Source: Hoeflea sp. BAL378 (lineage in GTDB: Bacteria; Pseudomonadota; Alphaproteobacteria; Rhizobiales; Rhizobiaceae). Taken from it: a stretch of DNA of 64,000 nucleotides. The position numbers and the translations under genes were made by a program. The notes below the pieces were generated by a model. That model worked only from the letters and a program-made list of their open reading frames with translations, ran no database searches and had not been told where the DNA came from. The stretch lies in contig NZ_JRJG01000024.1 of the NCBI RefSeq assembly GCF_000759435.1, positions 52,096 to 116,095 of the forward strand, in the 5' to 3' direction. Position 1 is the first letter of the stretch; every line of letters begins with the position of its first letter. Positions 33,710-41,568 of the stretch are shown here, piece after piece.

Positions 33710-33740
33710 CGGGAATCAGTAATATTATTAATGATTCCCG
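33710..33740. promoter_or_regulatory. 31-bp dyad with TAATATTA core upstream of binding-protein gene
   Basis: Perfect 9-bp arms CGGGAATCA and TGATTCCCG flank a 13-base AT-rich centre containing TAATATTA, itself a palindrome. It lies 61 bp upstream of the binding-protein ATG in the 153-bp gap between two binding-protein genes. The minus-strand 11-mer TAATAATATTA recurs in the divergent promoter at 35860-35870. It may be an operator, perhaps for the LacI regulator at 37752, or a structural hairpin. Confidence 0.5.
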
Positions 33741-33760
33741 GTCCCGTCAGGGGAAACGAC

Positions 33761-33785
33761 GGGGCGGCTTTTGCAAGCCAACCCC
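33761..33785 (-). repeat. Intercistronic hairpin after second binding-protein gene
   Basis: GGGG...GGCTT-TTGC-AAGCC...CCCC forms an interrupted stem just after the stop of the binding-protein gene ending at 33803. It occupies the same position as hairpins after three other binding-protein genes of this window, suggesting an mRNA-stabilising or attenuating role. Confidence 0.45.
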
Positions 33786-33802
33786 ATCGCCCTCGGGAGA
33801 CC

Positions 33803-34795
33803 CTAGTTGCCGGCGCAGAAGCCCGGATCCTCGAGATTGCAGACATCGAGACCGGTAAACAGCGGATCCTCCACCGTCTCGCCGTTGATGAGCTGGATCA
33901 TGACATCCGGCGCCCGGTAGCCCATCTCGAACGGGCGCTGGCCGACCTGGGAATGGCTGCGGCCATCGCGGAAGGCCTGCGTCTGCGGCGGCAGGGTGTC
34001 GCCGGCGATGATGATCAGCTCCTTGCTCTTGAGCTTGTCCATCACCTGGTCGGTCACCTGGGCATAGGCCTGCGGCGCGAACTGCGCCCAGCCGCCGATC
34101 AGGATGAAGGCATCGAGGTCCGGGTTCGCCGTGAACACGTCCGACATCTGCTGGTTGGCGAGATCGGCCTGGTCGTTGGTGAACACCGGGCACCCCTCGA
34201 TCTCGGTCCAGCCGCCCTGCCCGGTCAGGCGGTCGATGCCCTTCTCGCCGCCCGCGGTGTCGCGGAACCCTTGCGCGCGGGCATTGATGTTGTCGGCGGC
34301 GACATTGCCGAGCTGCAGGCAGACCGTGCCGCCGTCGGGCTTGAGCATGGCCGCCTGCTCGGCCATCTTCACGCCCATCAGATAGTTGTCGGTGCCGAGA
34401 TAGGTCTTGCGCAGATCGCGGTCCTGCTCGAGGAAATCCGCGTCCAGCGTCATCACCGGAACACTCGGCGCAATGTCCCGGATGCGGTTGGCCATGGCCG
34501 GCGCGTTCGATGGCGAGATGGCGATCGCCGCCACGCCACGGGTCAGCAGGTCGTCGACGATCTGCACTTCCCCGGCTTCGTCTGCCGACGAGGCCGGACC
34601 GGTGTAGAGACATTCATATTCGCTGTCGGCATTTTCCGACATCCACTTCTGGCAGCCCAGATTGATCTGCTCGAAGAAGGGGTTGTCCAGGCCCTTGACG
34701 ACGATCGCCAGGGTCTTCTTTTCCTGCGCGGCGGCCGATCCGGCCGCCAGCATCATCACGGATAGGGCTGTCACAGCCATCAGTTTGGTTTTCAT
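33803..34795 (-). CDS. Sugar ABC transporter substrate-binding protein (second, RbsB type)
   Basis: A 330-aa periplasmic binding protein with signal peptide MKTKLMAVTALSVMMLAAGSAAA. The family 4 fold shows in LAIVVKGLDNPFFEQINLGC, LLTRGVAAIAISPSNAPAMANRI, VPVMTLDADFLEQD and KELIIIAGDTLPPQTQAF. It is only moderately like the binding protein encoded next to it. Its own ATPase and permease are probably the plus-strand genes at 35975 and 36728, because the other set is complete without it. The dehydrogenase gene at 34835 precedes it in the same transcript. Confidence 0.92.
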   Translation of the reverse strand: MKTKLMAVTALSVMMLAAGSAAAQEKKTLAIVVKGLDNPFFEQINLGCQKWMSENADSEYECLYTGPASSADEAGEVQIVDDLLTRGVAAIAISPSNAPAMANRIRDIAPSVPVMTLDADFLEQDRDLRKTYLGTDNYLMGVKMAEQAAMLKPDGGTVCLQLGNVAADNINARAQGFRDTAGGEKGIDRLTGQGGWTEIEGCPVFTNDQADLANQQMSDVFTANPDLDAFILIGGWAQFAPQAYAQVTDQVMDKLKSKELIIIAGDTLPPQTQAFRDGRSHSQVGQRPFEMGYRAPDVMIQLINGETVEDPLFTGLDVCNLEDPGFCAGN

Positions 34796-34834
34796 AATGT
34801 TCTCTCCTCCACTTACTCCGGCGGGCCTCCTGCC

Positions 34835-35815
34835 CTAGCCGGGATACCAAACGACGCGCGGGTCATTCTCCTTGCGTTCGTAGCGCCAGGCGCGGTCGGC
34901 AAGCTGTTCGAGCCCCACCTCCGGCGCCCATCCGAGCACCATCCGCGCCTTCGAATTGTCGAGCCAGTTGCTGTGAAACGGGGTGTCGATCTCGATCGGC
35001 TCCAGCTCGTTGCTGGCCTTGAGGATCCGCCCCACCGCGCCGTAATCCACCGGCCGGTCCATCGAGATGTTGAACAACTGGCCATAGGCCCGCGGATTGG
35101 CGATCGATGCCAGGATCGCGGCAACAAGATCGTCGACATGGACGAAGTTGCGCTTCAGGTAGTCCCCGCCGGCATCGCGCAGCACCGGCACGTAGCGCCC
35201 GTTGCGGTAGCGCGCGAGCGCCGCCTCGTCGACGATCTCCGTCCAGGCCGGACCGCCGAACTGGCCGTCGCCGAAATCGAGCGCGAAGCGGAAATCGTCC
35301 TTCTCCATGATCCAGGGCGCGCGCAGCGTCGTCCAGGTCACGCCGTACTGGACGCCGTATTGCTCCAGCATCGTCTCCTCGAGCACCTTGGTCAGCGCGT
35401 AGCAGCCCGGATAGGCCTTGCGCGGGGATGCCTCCGTGATCGGCTCCCCATAGGGCTGGAAGATGTGGCCGACGACGCAATCGCCGCTGAGCAGGAGGAA
35501 CTGGCGCGCATCCGCCAAGCCGCGGAACGCCTCGAGCAGCAGATAGAGGCCCTTCAGCGCGACGTCGAAGACCAGGTCGGGCGATTCCTTGACGGCGGCC
35601 AGATGCAGCACATGCGTGACCCCTTCCATGGCCTCGGCGACAACTGCCGCGTCGGAAATCGAGCCGGAGACGATGGCGACGCGGTGGTCCGCCTCGACGA
35701 GCCGGTTGTGGCACAGCGCCACGATCTCCCAATCGGCAAACCGCGGATCCGCAAGCAACGCAGGCAGGAACACCTGCCCCACCTTTCCCGCAGCCCCCGT
35801 CACGAGCAGCCTCAT
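34835..35815 (-). CDS. NAD-dependent epimerase/dehydratase family protein (extended SDR)
   Basis: A 326-aa extended short-chain dehydrogenase. The nucleotide-binding motif is VTGAAGKVG at the N-terminus. The catalytic Tyr and Lys lie in CYALTKVLEE, and an upstream Ser in LLLSGD. NLDG-like and NFVHVDDLVAAI segments are also typical. Uronate dehydrogenases and nucleotide-sugar epimerases share this build; the sugar transporter context suggests oxidation of an imported sugar or uronate, without proof. The ATG at 35815 follows GGAGGACTGG; the frame can be opened at a TTG at 35827. It is the first minus-strand gene of a divergent pair. Confidence 0.88.
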   Translation of the reverse strand: MRLLVTGAAGKVGQVFLPALLADPRFADWEIVALCHNRLVEADHRVAIVSGSISDAAVVAEAMEGVTHVLHLAAVKESPDLVFDVALKGLYLLLEAFRGLADARQFLLLSGDCVVGHIFQPYGEPITEASPRKAYPGCYALTKVLEETMLEQYGVQYGVTWTTLRAPWIMEKDDFRFALDFGDGQFGGPAWTEIVDEAALARYRNGRYVPVLRDAGGDYLKRNFVHVDDLVAAILASIANPRAYGQLFNISMDRPVDYGAVGRILKASNELEPIEIDTPFHSNWLDNSKARMVLGWAPEVGLEQLADRAWRYERKENDPRVVWYPG

Positions 35816-35855
35816 CCAGTCCTCCAAGGTCTGTCAGTTCATCGACAAGTGTTGT

Positions 35856-35887
35856 TTACTAATAATATTAAGTCAAGCTATTAGTGA
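35856..35887. promoter_or_regulatory. AT-rich operator-like element in divergent promoter
   Basis: TTACTAAT (35856-35863) and ATTAGTGA (35880-35887) form an inverted repeat with one mismatch. Inside lies TAATAATATTA (35860-35870), identical to the minus strand of the core of the dyad at 33710-33740. The position between the dehydrogenase and the plus-strand ATPase genes suits a regulator acting on both transcripts. Which protein binds is unknown. Confidence 0.45.
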
Positions 35888-35974
35888 TACACTGTGCTAG
35901 AATGCGCGGCGGAGGAGTGTGGGGAACGGCGCGGAGACGCCGCACCCTGAGGGCGAACATGACGAGGAGGAAGA

Positions 35975-36715
35975 ATGTCGCGGCTTGTTATCAAGGGCTT
36001 ATCGAAGAACTTCGGGGCGATTCAGGCGCTGTCCGGAGTGTCGCTGTCGATCGAACCGGGAGAGGTGCTCGGCCTGATGGGCGACAACGGGGCGGGCAAG
36101 TCGACCCTGGTGAAGATCATCGCCGGCAATTTTAGGCCATCGGGCGGTGAACTCCGGATCGACGGAAAAGAGGTGCATTTCCACAAGCCGATCGACGCGC
36201 AGCGCGAAGGCATCGAGATGGTCTACCAGGACCTGGCGCTCGCCGACAATCTGTCGGCGGCCTCCAATGTCTTCCTCGGCAGGGAGCCGCTGCGCCGCCT
36301 CGGCCCGTTCAGATATATCGACTACAGGCGCATGAACACGGTCTCCGCCGACCTGTTCAAGGTGCTCAAGTCGGAGACACGGCCGCGCGACCAGGTGCGG
36401 AAAATGTCTGGCGGCCAGCGCCAGGCGGTCGCCATCGCGCGCACGCTGCTGTCCGAACCCAAGATCGTGATGATGGACGAGCCCACCGCCGCCATTTCCG
36501 TGCGCCAGGTCGCCGAGGTCCTCGATCTCATCCGCCGGCTCCGCGACCGCGGCATCAGCGTGATCCTGATCAGCCACCGCATGCCCGATGTCTTCTCCGT
36601 GTCCGACAGGATCGCCGTCCTGCGCCGCGGCGAATTGGTCAGCAGCAAGGCGGCAGCCCGATCGTCTCCGGAAGAAGTGACCGGGCTCATCACCGGCGCC
36701 ATCGACGCAGCTTGA
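35975..36715 (+). CDS. Sugar ABC transporter ATP-binding protein, single domain (FrcA type)
   Basis: A 246-aa ATPase resembling one half of RbsA, as in FrcA of the rhizobial fructose transporter. Walker A is GDNGAGKST, the signature MSGGQRQAVAI, Walker B VMMDEPTAAI and the switch region ISHRM. A strong GAGGAGGAAGA ribosome site precedes the ATG at 35975. It starts the plus-strand arm and is followed after 12 bp by its permease. The matching binding protein is most likely the divergent gene at 33803. Confidence 0.93.
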   Translation: MSRLVIKGLSKNFGAIQALSGVSLSIEPGEVLGLMGDNGAGKSTLVKIIAGNFRPSGGELRIDGKEVHFHKPIDAQREGIEMVYQDLALADNLSAASNVFLGREPLRRLGPFRYIDYRRMNTVSADLFKVLKSETRPRDQVRKMSGGQRQAVAIARTLLSEPKIVMMDEPTAAISVRQVAEVLDLIRRLRDRGISVILISHRMPDVFSVSDRIAVLRRGELVSSKAAARSSPEEVTGLITGAIDAA

Positions 36716-36727
36716 GGGGGAAAGACT

Positions 36728-37717
36728 ATGACTTCACTCGACGACATCATCGGCAGATCCCAGCACGACAGCCTGTTCTCCCGCATCCGGGGGCTCCAGG
36801 TCTTCTGGGTCTTCACCGCCGCGGTGCTTGCCTGCCTGGCGCTCAGCCTGCTCACCGACACCTTCGCCAGCGAGCGCAACCTGTTCAACGTCGCCCGCAA
36901 TTTCGCCTTTGTCGCCATCATCGCCATCGGCATGACCGCCGTCATCGCCTCGGGCGGGATCGACCTGTCGGTGGGTTCATCCGTCGTGCTCAGCGCCATG
37001 GTGATCAGCGTCGCCATGTCGGGCGGCCTGCCGTTCTGGCTCTCGGCGCTGCTGGCGCTTGGCGCGGCGCTGCTGGTCGGCCTGCTCAACGGCATTCTCA
37101 TCGCCTATGCGGGTATGCCCGCCTTCGTGGTGACGCTCGGCACCCTCTCGGCGGCCCGCTCGCTCGCCATGGTGCTATCCGACAACAAGATGATCTGGGA
37201 GTTCGGGCCCGACCACGACATCCTGCTCTGGGTCGGCGGCGGCTCCACGCTCGGCCTGCCGCATCCGCTCTATGTTCTCACCGCCCTGACCATCGTCATG
37301 TCGCTCGCCTTCAAATGGACCCGCTGGGGCCAGCATCTCTTCGCCATCGGCAGCAACGAGAATGCGGCCGTGCTGACCGGGATTCCGGTCAAGCGGCTCA
37401 AGGTGAGCATCTACATGTTTTCCGCCTTCACGGCGGGCCTGGCCGGCATCCTGATGGCCGGCTGGCTCGGTAGCGTCACCACCAATCTGGGCCAGGCGAT
37501 GGAGCTCACGGTGATCGCCGCGGCGGTGATCGGTGGCGCCAATCTGGCCGGCGGCGAGGGCACCGCGCTCGGCGCGGTCGTCGGCGCCCTGTTGATAGAG
37601 GTGATCCGCAACTCCCTCATCCTGCTCGGCATCTCGACTTTCTGGCAGGGAATGTTCATAGGTACCTTCATCATCGTGGCCGTGGCATTCGACCGATTCC
37701 GGAATTTCCGAACCTAG
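36728..37717 (+). CDS. Sugar ABC transporter permease (RbsC/FrcC type)
   Basis: A 329-aa CUT2 permease. The hallmark IAIGMTAVIASGGIDLSVGSSVVLSAM lies in the second quarter, and AAAVIGGANLAGGEGTALGAVVGALL near the C-terminus. About nine hydrophobic segments are apparent. It pairs with the single-domain ATPase 12 bp upstream. The downstream LacI gene starts 34 bp after its stop, so ATPase, permease and regulator are probably one transcript. Confidence 0.93.
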   Translation: MTSLDDIIGRSQHDSLFSRIRGLQVFWVFTAAVLACLALSLLTDTFASERNLFNVARNFAFVAIIAIGMTAVIASGGIDLSVGSSVVLSAMVISVAMSGGLPFWLSALLALGAALLVGLLNGILIAYAGMPAFVVTLGTLSAARSLAMVLSDNKMIWEFGPDHDILLWVGGGSTLGLPHPLYVLTALTIVMSLAFKWTRWGQHLFAIGSNENAAVLTGIPVKRLKVSIYMFSAFTAGLAGILMAGWLGSVTTNLGQAMELTVIAAAVIGGANLAGGEGTALGAVVGALLIEVIRNSLILLGISTFWQGMFIGTFIIVAVAFDRFRNFRT

Positions 37718-37751
37718 GTTGGCGTGAGGTTGGGTTGCCAGGGCACGCAGC

Positions 37752-38762
37752 ATGGAGAATGCCTTGAAACCGACAATGATGGATGTCGCCGCGCGGGCGG
37801 GCGTGTCGCAGGCCACGGTATCGCTGATTCTCAACGGCAGTTCGGGAGCCCGGTTCAGCGAGGCGACGCGCAAGAAGGTGATGGATGCGGTCAACGAGCT
37901 GGGCTACCGGCTTCCCAACAGGTCGGTGGCCGCCGATCCGTCCGAAAGCCGGGTCATCGCCTTCCTCACCGACGAATTGACCACCGACCCCTGGATGGCG
38001 CTCGCCTTCGAGGGCGCCCGCGAAAAGGCGCTGGAGCTGGGCGTCATCGTCACGCTCGGCATTTTCCGCGAAGGCGAGGATCCGAACGAGGACGTATTCT
38101 CGCTATGCCAGCGGCAGCCGCTCATGGGCTATATCTTCGGCACCATCCTGACCCGCAAGATTGACCCGCCGGAGGCGCTGTTCAAGCTGCCGTCGGTGCT
38201 GGTCAATTGCTACGACCAGAACCGGCGCCTGCCCTCGATCCTGCCGGGCGACGTCGCCGGCGGCCGGACGGCGACCGAGCGGCTGATCCAGGCCGGCCGT
38301 CGCCGGATCGGCCTGATCAACGGCCAGGAAGGCCTCGACAATCCGCGCGACCGGCTGCGCGGCTACAAGCAGGCGTTGGCGAGCAACGACTTCACCTTCG
38401 ATCCCGAGCTGGTGCGCCACGGCAACTGGGAACCGTCGTCGGGCTATTCGGAAACGCATGTGCTGATGGACCTGCCCAATCCGCCCGATGCCATCTTCTG
38501 CGCCAACGACCTGATGGCGTTGGGCTGCATCGAGGCGCTCAAGGAGCGCGGCAAGTCCGTCCCCGGGGACGTGTCGGTGATCGGCTTCGACAATCGCGAC
38601 ATCGCCCAGTTCATCCGGCCGCCGCTGACGACGCTGCATCTTCCCCTGTTCCAGATGGGGGCGATGGCAGTGGAAATGATCCACGACATCGCCGGCGGCC
38701 TCAAGAGCAGCCATGACCAGTTGAAGGTGGAATGCACGATCGTCGAGCGGGACTCGGTCTAG
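37752..38762 (+). CDS. LacI family transcriptional regulator
   Basis: A 336-aa LacI/GalR regulator. The N-terminal helix-turn-helix is TMMDVAARAGVSQATVSLIL, followed by the hinge helix LGYRLPN and a sugar-binding core resembling periplasmic binding proteins (RIGLINGQEG, PDAIFCANDLMALGC, VIGFDNRDIAQF, PPLTTLHLP). It ends the plus-strand arm of the two-transporter locus and is the most likely regulator of it, sensing the imported sugar. The ATG at 37752 is used; a later start at MMDVAA is also possible. Confidence 0.92.
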   Translation: MENALKPTMMDVAARAGVSQATVSLILNGSSGARFSEATRKKVMDAVNELGYRLPNRSVAADPSESRVIAFLTDELTTDPWMALAFEGAREKALELGVIVTLGIFREGEDPNEDVFSLCQRQPLMGYIFGTILTRKIDPPEALFKLPSVLVNCYDQNRRLPSILPGDVAGGRTATERLIQAGRRRIGLINGQEGLDNPRDRLRGYKQALASNDFTFDPELVRHGNWEPSSGYSETHVLMDLPNPPDAIFCANDLMALGCIEALKERGKSVPGDVSVIGFDNRDIAQFIRPPLTTLHLPLFQMGAMAVEMIHDIAGGLKSSHDQLKVECTIVERDSV

Positions 38763-38802
38763 CCGCGGCGGCCGCCGCCGGCTTGACAGATCAGGCATGC
38801 GA

Positions 38803-38814
38803 CTAACATTTTAG
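38803..38814. promoter_or_regulatory. Putative GntR operator, site 1 (autoregulation)
   Basis: CTAACATTTTAG is a variant of the CTAACATGCTAG element at 42621 and 50596. It ends one base before the ATG of the GntR gene and overlaps the probable -10 of a promoter whose -35 is TTGACA at 38783-38788. Binding here would block the gene's own transcription. Confidence 0.6.
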
Positions 38815-38815
38815 A

Positions 38816-39553
38816 ATGCCCCGAACGAAGGATGCACCCCTGTCCGAGACCCCGACTCCACGGCCCGCATTGCCAGCGCTGGATGAATTTTCCGGCACGC
38901 TCGCCCAGAAGGTCTACCTGTCGTTCAAGCAGGCGATCCTGGGGCTGACCTTCCGGCCGGGCGAAATCATGCAGAAGCAGGAGATCTGCGCCGAGCTCGG
39001 CGTATCCCGCTCGCCGGTGTCCGAAGCCGTGGCGCGGCTGGCGGCTGAGGGCCTGGTCAATGTGATGCCGCAGGCCGGCACCTTCGTCGCCCGGCTGTCG
39101 ATGGACGAGATCCGCGAGGGCGCGTTCCTGCGCGAGGCGCTGGAGCTTGCGGCGGTCGAGATCGTCGCGGCCACGATCAGCGAGGAGCAACTGGTCCTGC
39201 TCCGCCGCAACCTGCGGATCCAGGAAGCGCTGATGCAGGACGGCGACAATGCCGGCTTCTACCAGATGGACGCCAAGATGCATGAGCTGATCCTGTCGTT
39301 CACCACCTACAAACGGCTTGCGACGATGGCCGAAACCGCCTGGGTGCATGTCAACCGCGCCCGGCAGCTCATCCTGCCGGCGCCCGGCCGCATCGAGGCG
39401 ACGCTCGAGGAACACAAGGCGATCGTCTCGGCACTCGAGGCGCACGACCCCGAGGCTGCGCGCACGGCGACGCGGCATCATCTGCGCCAGCTCATCACGT
39501 TTCTCGAGCCGCTGGTCGAGACTCATCCGGACTGGTTCGACACCAAAGGCTGA
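38816..39553 (+). CDS. GntR family transcriptional regulator (FCD domain)
   Basis: A 245-aa regulator with a winged helix-turn-helix (GEIMQKQEICAELGVSRSPVSEAVARLA, about 43-70) and a C-terminal FCD domain (DAKMHELILSF, EHKAIVSALEAHD, ATRHHLRQL). It is the first gene of the large carbohydrate locus. Related 12-bp dyads lie against its own start codon, in the promoter between the aldo/keto reductase and BtpA genes, and between the binding protein and ATPase genes. I infer that it represses all three and responds to a pathway intermediate. Its stop shares bases with a possible early start of the next gene. Confidence 0.92.
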   Translation: MPRTKDAPLSETPTPRPALPALDEFSGTLAQKVYLSFKQAILGLTFRPGEIMQKQEICAELGVSRSPVSEAVARLAAEGLVNVMPQAGTFVARLSMDEIREGAFLREALELAAVEIVAATISEEQLVLLRRNLRIQEALMQDGDNAGFYQMDAKMHELILSFTTYKRLATMAETAWVHVNRARQLILPAPGRIEATLEEHKAIVSALEAHDPEAARTATRHHLRQLITFLEPLVETHPDWFDTKG

Positions 39554-39591
39554 TGGCGGAGAAGCCGCGTCCCAGCTCTGAAAGGCCCGCC

Positions 39592-40575
39592 ATGCCCGAT
39601 CTTCCCAATCGCCCGCGCTATGCCGCCCGGCTCAACGCCTTCAAGACCGGCCTGCCGGGCAAGCCGACGGCCGCGGACCTGATCGCCCGCGCCGCCGGGG
39701 TCGAGGGGCTCGACGCCGCAGACCTCAATTATCCGGACCATTTCGCGGATCATTCGCCGGATGAGCTCTCCGCGATCCTCTCCTCCCACGGCATGGCGCT
39801 CAACGGACTGGCGATGCGCTATTACACCGATCCCGGCTTCCGGCTCGGCGCCTTCACCCATCCCGATGCGAAGGTCCGCCAGGCGGCGGTCGATATCACC
39901 AAAAGCGGCCTCGACGCGCTGGCCCGGATGGGCGGCAGGCTGATGACGCTGTGGATGGGCCAGGACGGCGTCGACTATTCCTTCCAGGGCGACTATGCGC
40001 GGATGTGGGACGACACCATCGCCGCGATCCAGGCGGTGGCCGACCACAATCCCGATCTCGACATCGCCATCGAGTACAAGCCGAACGAACCCCGCGCCTT
40101 CGCCCTCATGCCCGATATCGGCACGACGCTGCTGGCGATCCGCGAAGCCGGACGGCCCAATCTCGGCGTGACGCTGGATTTCGCCCATGTGCTCTATGCC
40201 GACGAGATCCCGGCCCAGTCGGCGCGGCTGATCGGCCGCCACGCGAAACTCATGGGCGTACATCTCAACGACGGCTACGGCAAGCGCGACGACGGCCTGA
40301 TGGTGGGCTCCGTGCATCCGGTGCAGACGGTGGAGCTGTTCGTCGAGCTCGACCGCATGGGCTATGACGGTGTCATCTATTTCGACACCTTCCCCGATCA
40401 TGGCGGGCTCGACCCTCGCGCCGAGGCGCGCGCCAACATCCAGATGGCCGAGCGGCTGCGTGCCGTGGCCGCCAGCCTCTCGGGTCACAAGGGGCTCGCC
40501 GAGGCCATTGCCCGCCAGGACGCCACCGCCTCCCTCGGCATTGTCGCCGACGCGCTCTACAGGGCGGGCCGGTGA
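39592..40575 (+). CDS. Sugar phosphate isomerase/epimerase (TIM barrel)
   Basis: A 327-aa xylose-isomerase-like barrel. Probable metal ligands are the Glu in DIAIEYKPNEP, the Asp in TLDFAHVLYA, the His in MGVHLNDGYG and the Asp in IYFDTFPDHGG. The start is uncertain: ATG 39592 (MPDLPNRPRYAARLNAFK) gives the usual distance to the first strand, while ATG 39553 overlaps the GntR stop (TGATG) and adds 13 residues. It overlaps the following kinase by four bases (GTGA). It probably isomerises the sugar imported by this locus; the substrate is unknown. Confidence 0.88.
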   Translation: MPDLPNRPRYAARLNAFKTGLPGKPTAADLIARAAGVEGLDAADLNYPDHFADHSPDELSAILSSHGMALNGLAMRYYTDPGFRLGAFTHPDAKVRQAAVDITKSGLDALARMGGRLMTLWMGQDGVDYSFQGDYARMWDDTIAAIQAVADHNPDLDIAIEYKPNEPRAFALMPDIGTTLLAIREAGRPNLGVTLDFAHVLYADEIPAQSARLIGRHAKLMGVHLNDGYGKRDDGLMVGSVHPVQTVELFVELDRMGYDGVIYFDTFPDHGGLDPRAEARANIQMAERLRAVAASLSGHKGLAEAIARQDATASLGIVADALYRAGR

Positions 40576-41477
40576 GCGTTTTCGTCTGCGGCTCGCTGCA
40601 TTACGACGTCATCGTCAACGCCCCGCATTTGCCGCGGCTCGACGAAACGGTGGCGGGCTCCGCGGTGAGCTACGTGACCGGCGGAAAGGGCGGCAACCAG
40701 GCCGTCGCCGCGGCGCGGATGGGGGCATCCACGGCCTTCGCCGGCAGGGTGGGCGGCGACGCGTCCGGAGAGGTGCTGCTGCAGGGCCTGATCGAGGCTG
40801 GCGTCGATGTGAGCCAGGTGCAGCGCGACCCTGGCGCGTCGGGAATGAGCGTCGCCATCGTCGAGCCTTCGGGCGGCTACGGCGCGGTGATCGTCTCGGC
40901 CGCGAACCTCGAGATCGATCCGTCCCGGATCGAGATCCCGTCAGGCGCGACCACGGTTCTGCTGCAAAACGAAGTGCCCGAAGCGGTCAACCTCGCCGTC
41001 GCGCTCAAGGGCCGCAACGCCGGCGCATGTGTGTTTCTGAACGCGGCCCCCGCCCGGGCGATGGGCCCGGATCTGATGGACGCGGTCGACATCCTGGTGG
41101 TCAACCGGGTGGAGGCGGCGGACCTGCTGGCGCAGCCGGAGGCCGCCCTCGATCCGCTTGCGGCCGCGAAGGCCTTGAGCCGTCTCGGCCCGCATGCGGT
41201 CATCGTCACGCTCGGAGGCGACGGTCTGGTGCTCTACGAATCCGGCGTGGTGACCCACCATCCCGGCCACGCGGTCGGGGTCGTCTCGACCCATGGCGCG
41301 GGCGACGCGTTTCTGGGCGCGCTGGCAGCCGCCAGCGCCTCGGGCAAGGCGCTCACGGCGGCCGCCCGCTTCGGCCAGGCGGCGGCCGCGCTGCATGTCG
41401 CCTCCACAGTCGACCAGCGCCGGGTGATCACGCGCAAAGCCGTCGAAACGCTGATCGCCGAGGCGGCAAGCCGGTAG
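40572..41477 (+). CDS. PfkB family carbohydrate kinase (ribokinase-like)
   Basis: A 301-aa ribokinase-fold kinase. The N-terminal signature is TGGKGGNQAVAAARMG and the C-terminal catalytic motif is THGAGDAFLGALAAA, with the base Asp in GAGD. It starts with GTG at 40572, overlapping the epimerase stop by four bases. A second PfkB gene lies in the same locus at 52383 and an FGGY kinase at 44602, so three different phosphorylation steps or substrates may be handled. It ends 91 bp before the convergent aldo/keto reductase gene. Confidence 0.92.
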   Translation: MSVFVCGSLHYDVIVNAPHLPRLDETVAGSAVSYVTGGKGGNQAVAAARMGASTAFAGRVGGDASGEVLLQGLIEAGVDVSQVQRDPGASGMSVAIVEPSGGYGAVIVSAANLEIDPSRIEIPSGATTVLLQNEVPEAVNLAVALKGRNAGACVFLNAAPARAMGPDLMDAVDILVVNRVEAADLLAQPEAALDPLAAAKALSRLGPHAVIVTLGGDGLVLYESGVVTHHPGHAVGVVSTHGAGDAFLGALAAASASGKALTAAARFGQAAAALHVASTVDQRRVITRKAVETLIAEAASR

Positions 41478-41568
41478 GATCGGGCCGCCGCGCCGCCCCC
41501 CGTACGCCACGACCCGCCGCCGACGCCCTACGGGGACAAGCGATGCGCATCGGTCTCCTGCACGACCC

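Noticed and set aside
41541..41552. Palindrome CGATGCGCATCG between the PfkB and AKR genes
   Set aside because: It is short, in a convergent gap, has no second copy at a promoter and no T-run, so no function can be supported.
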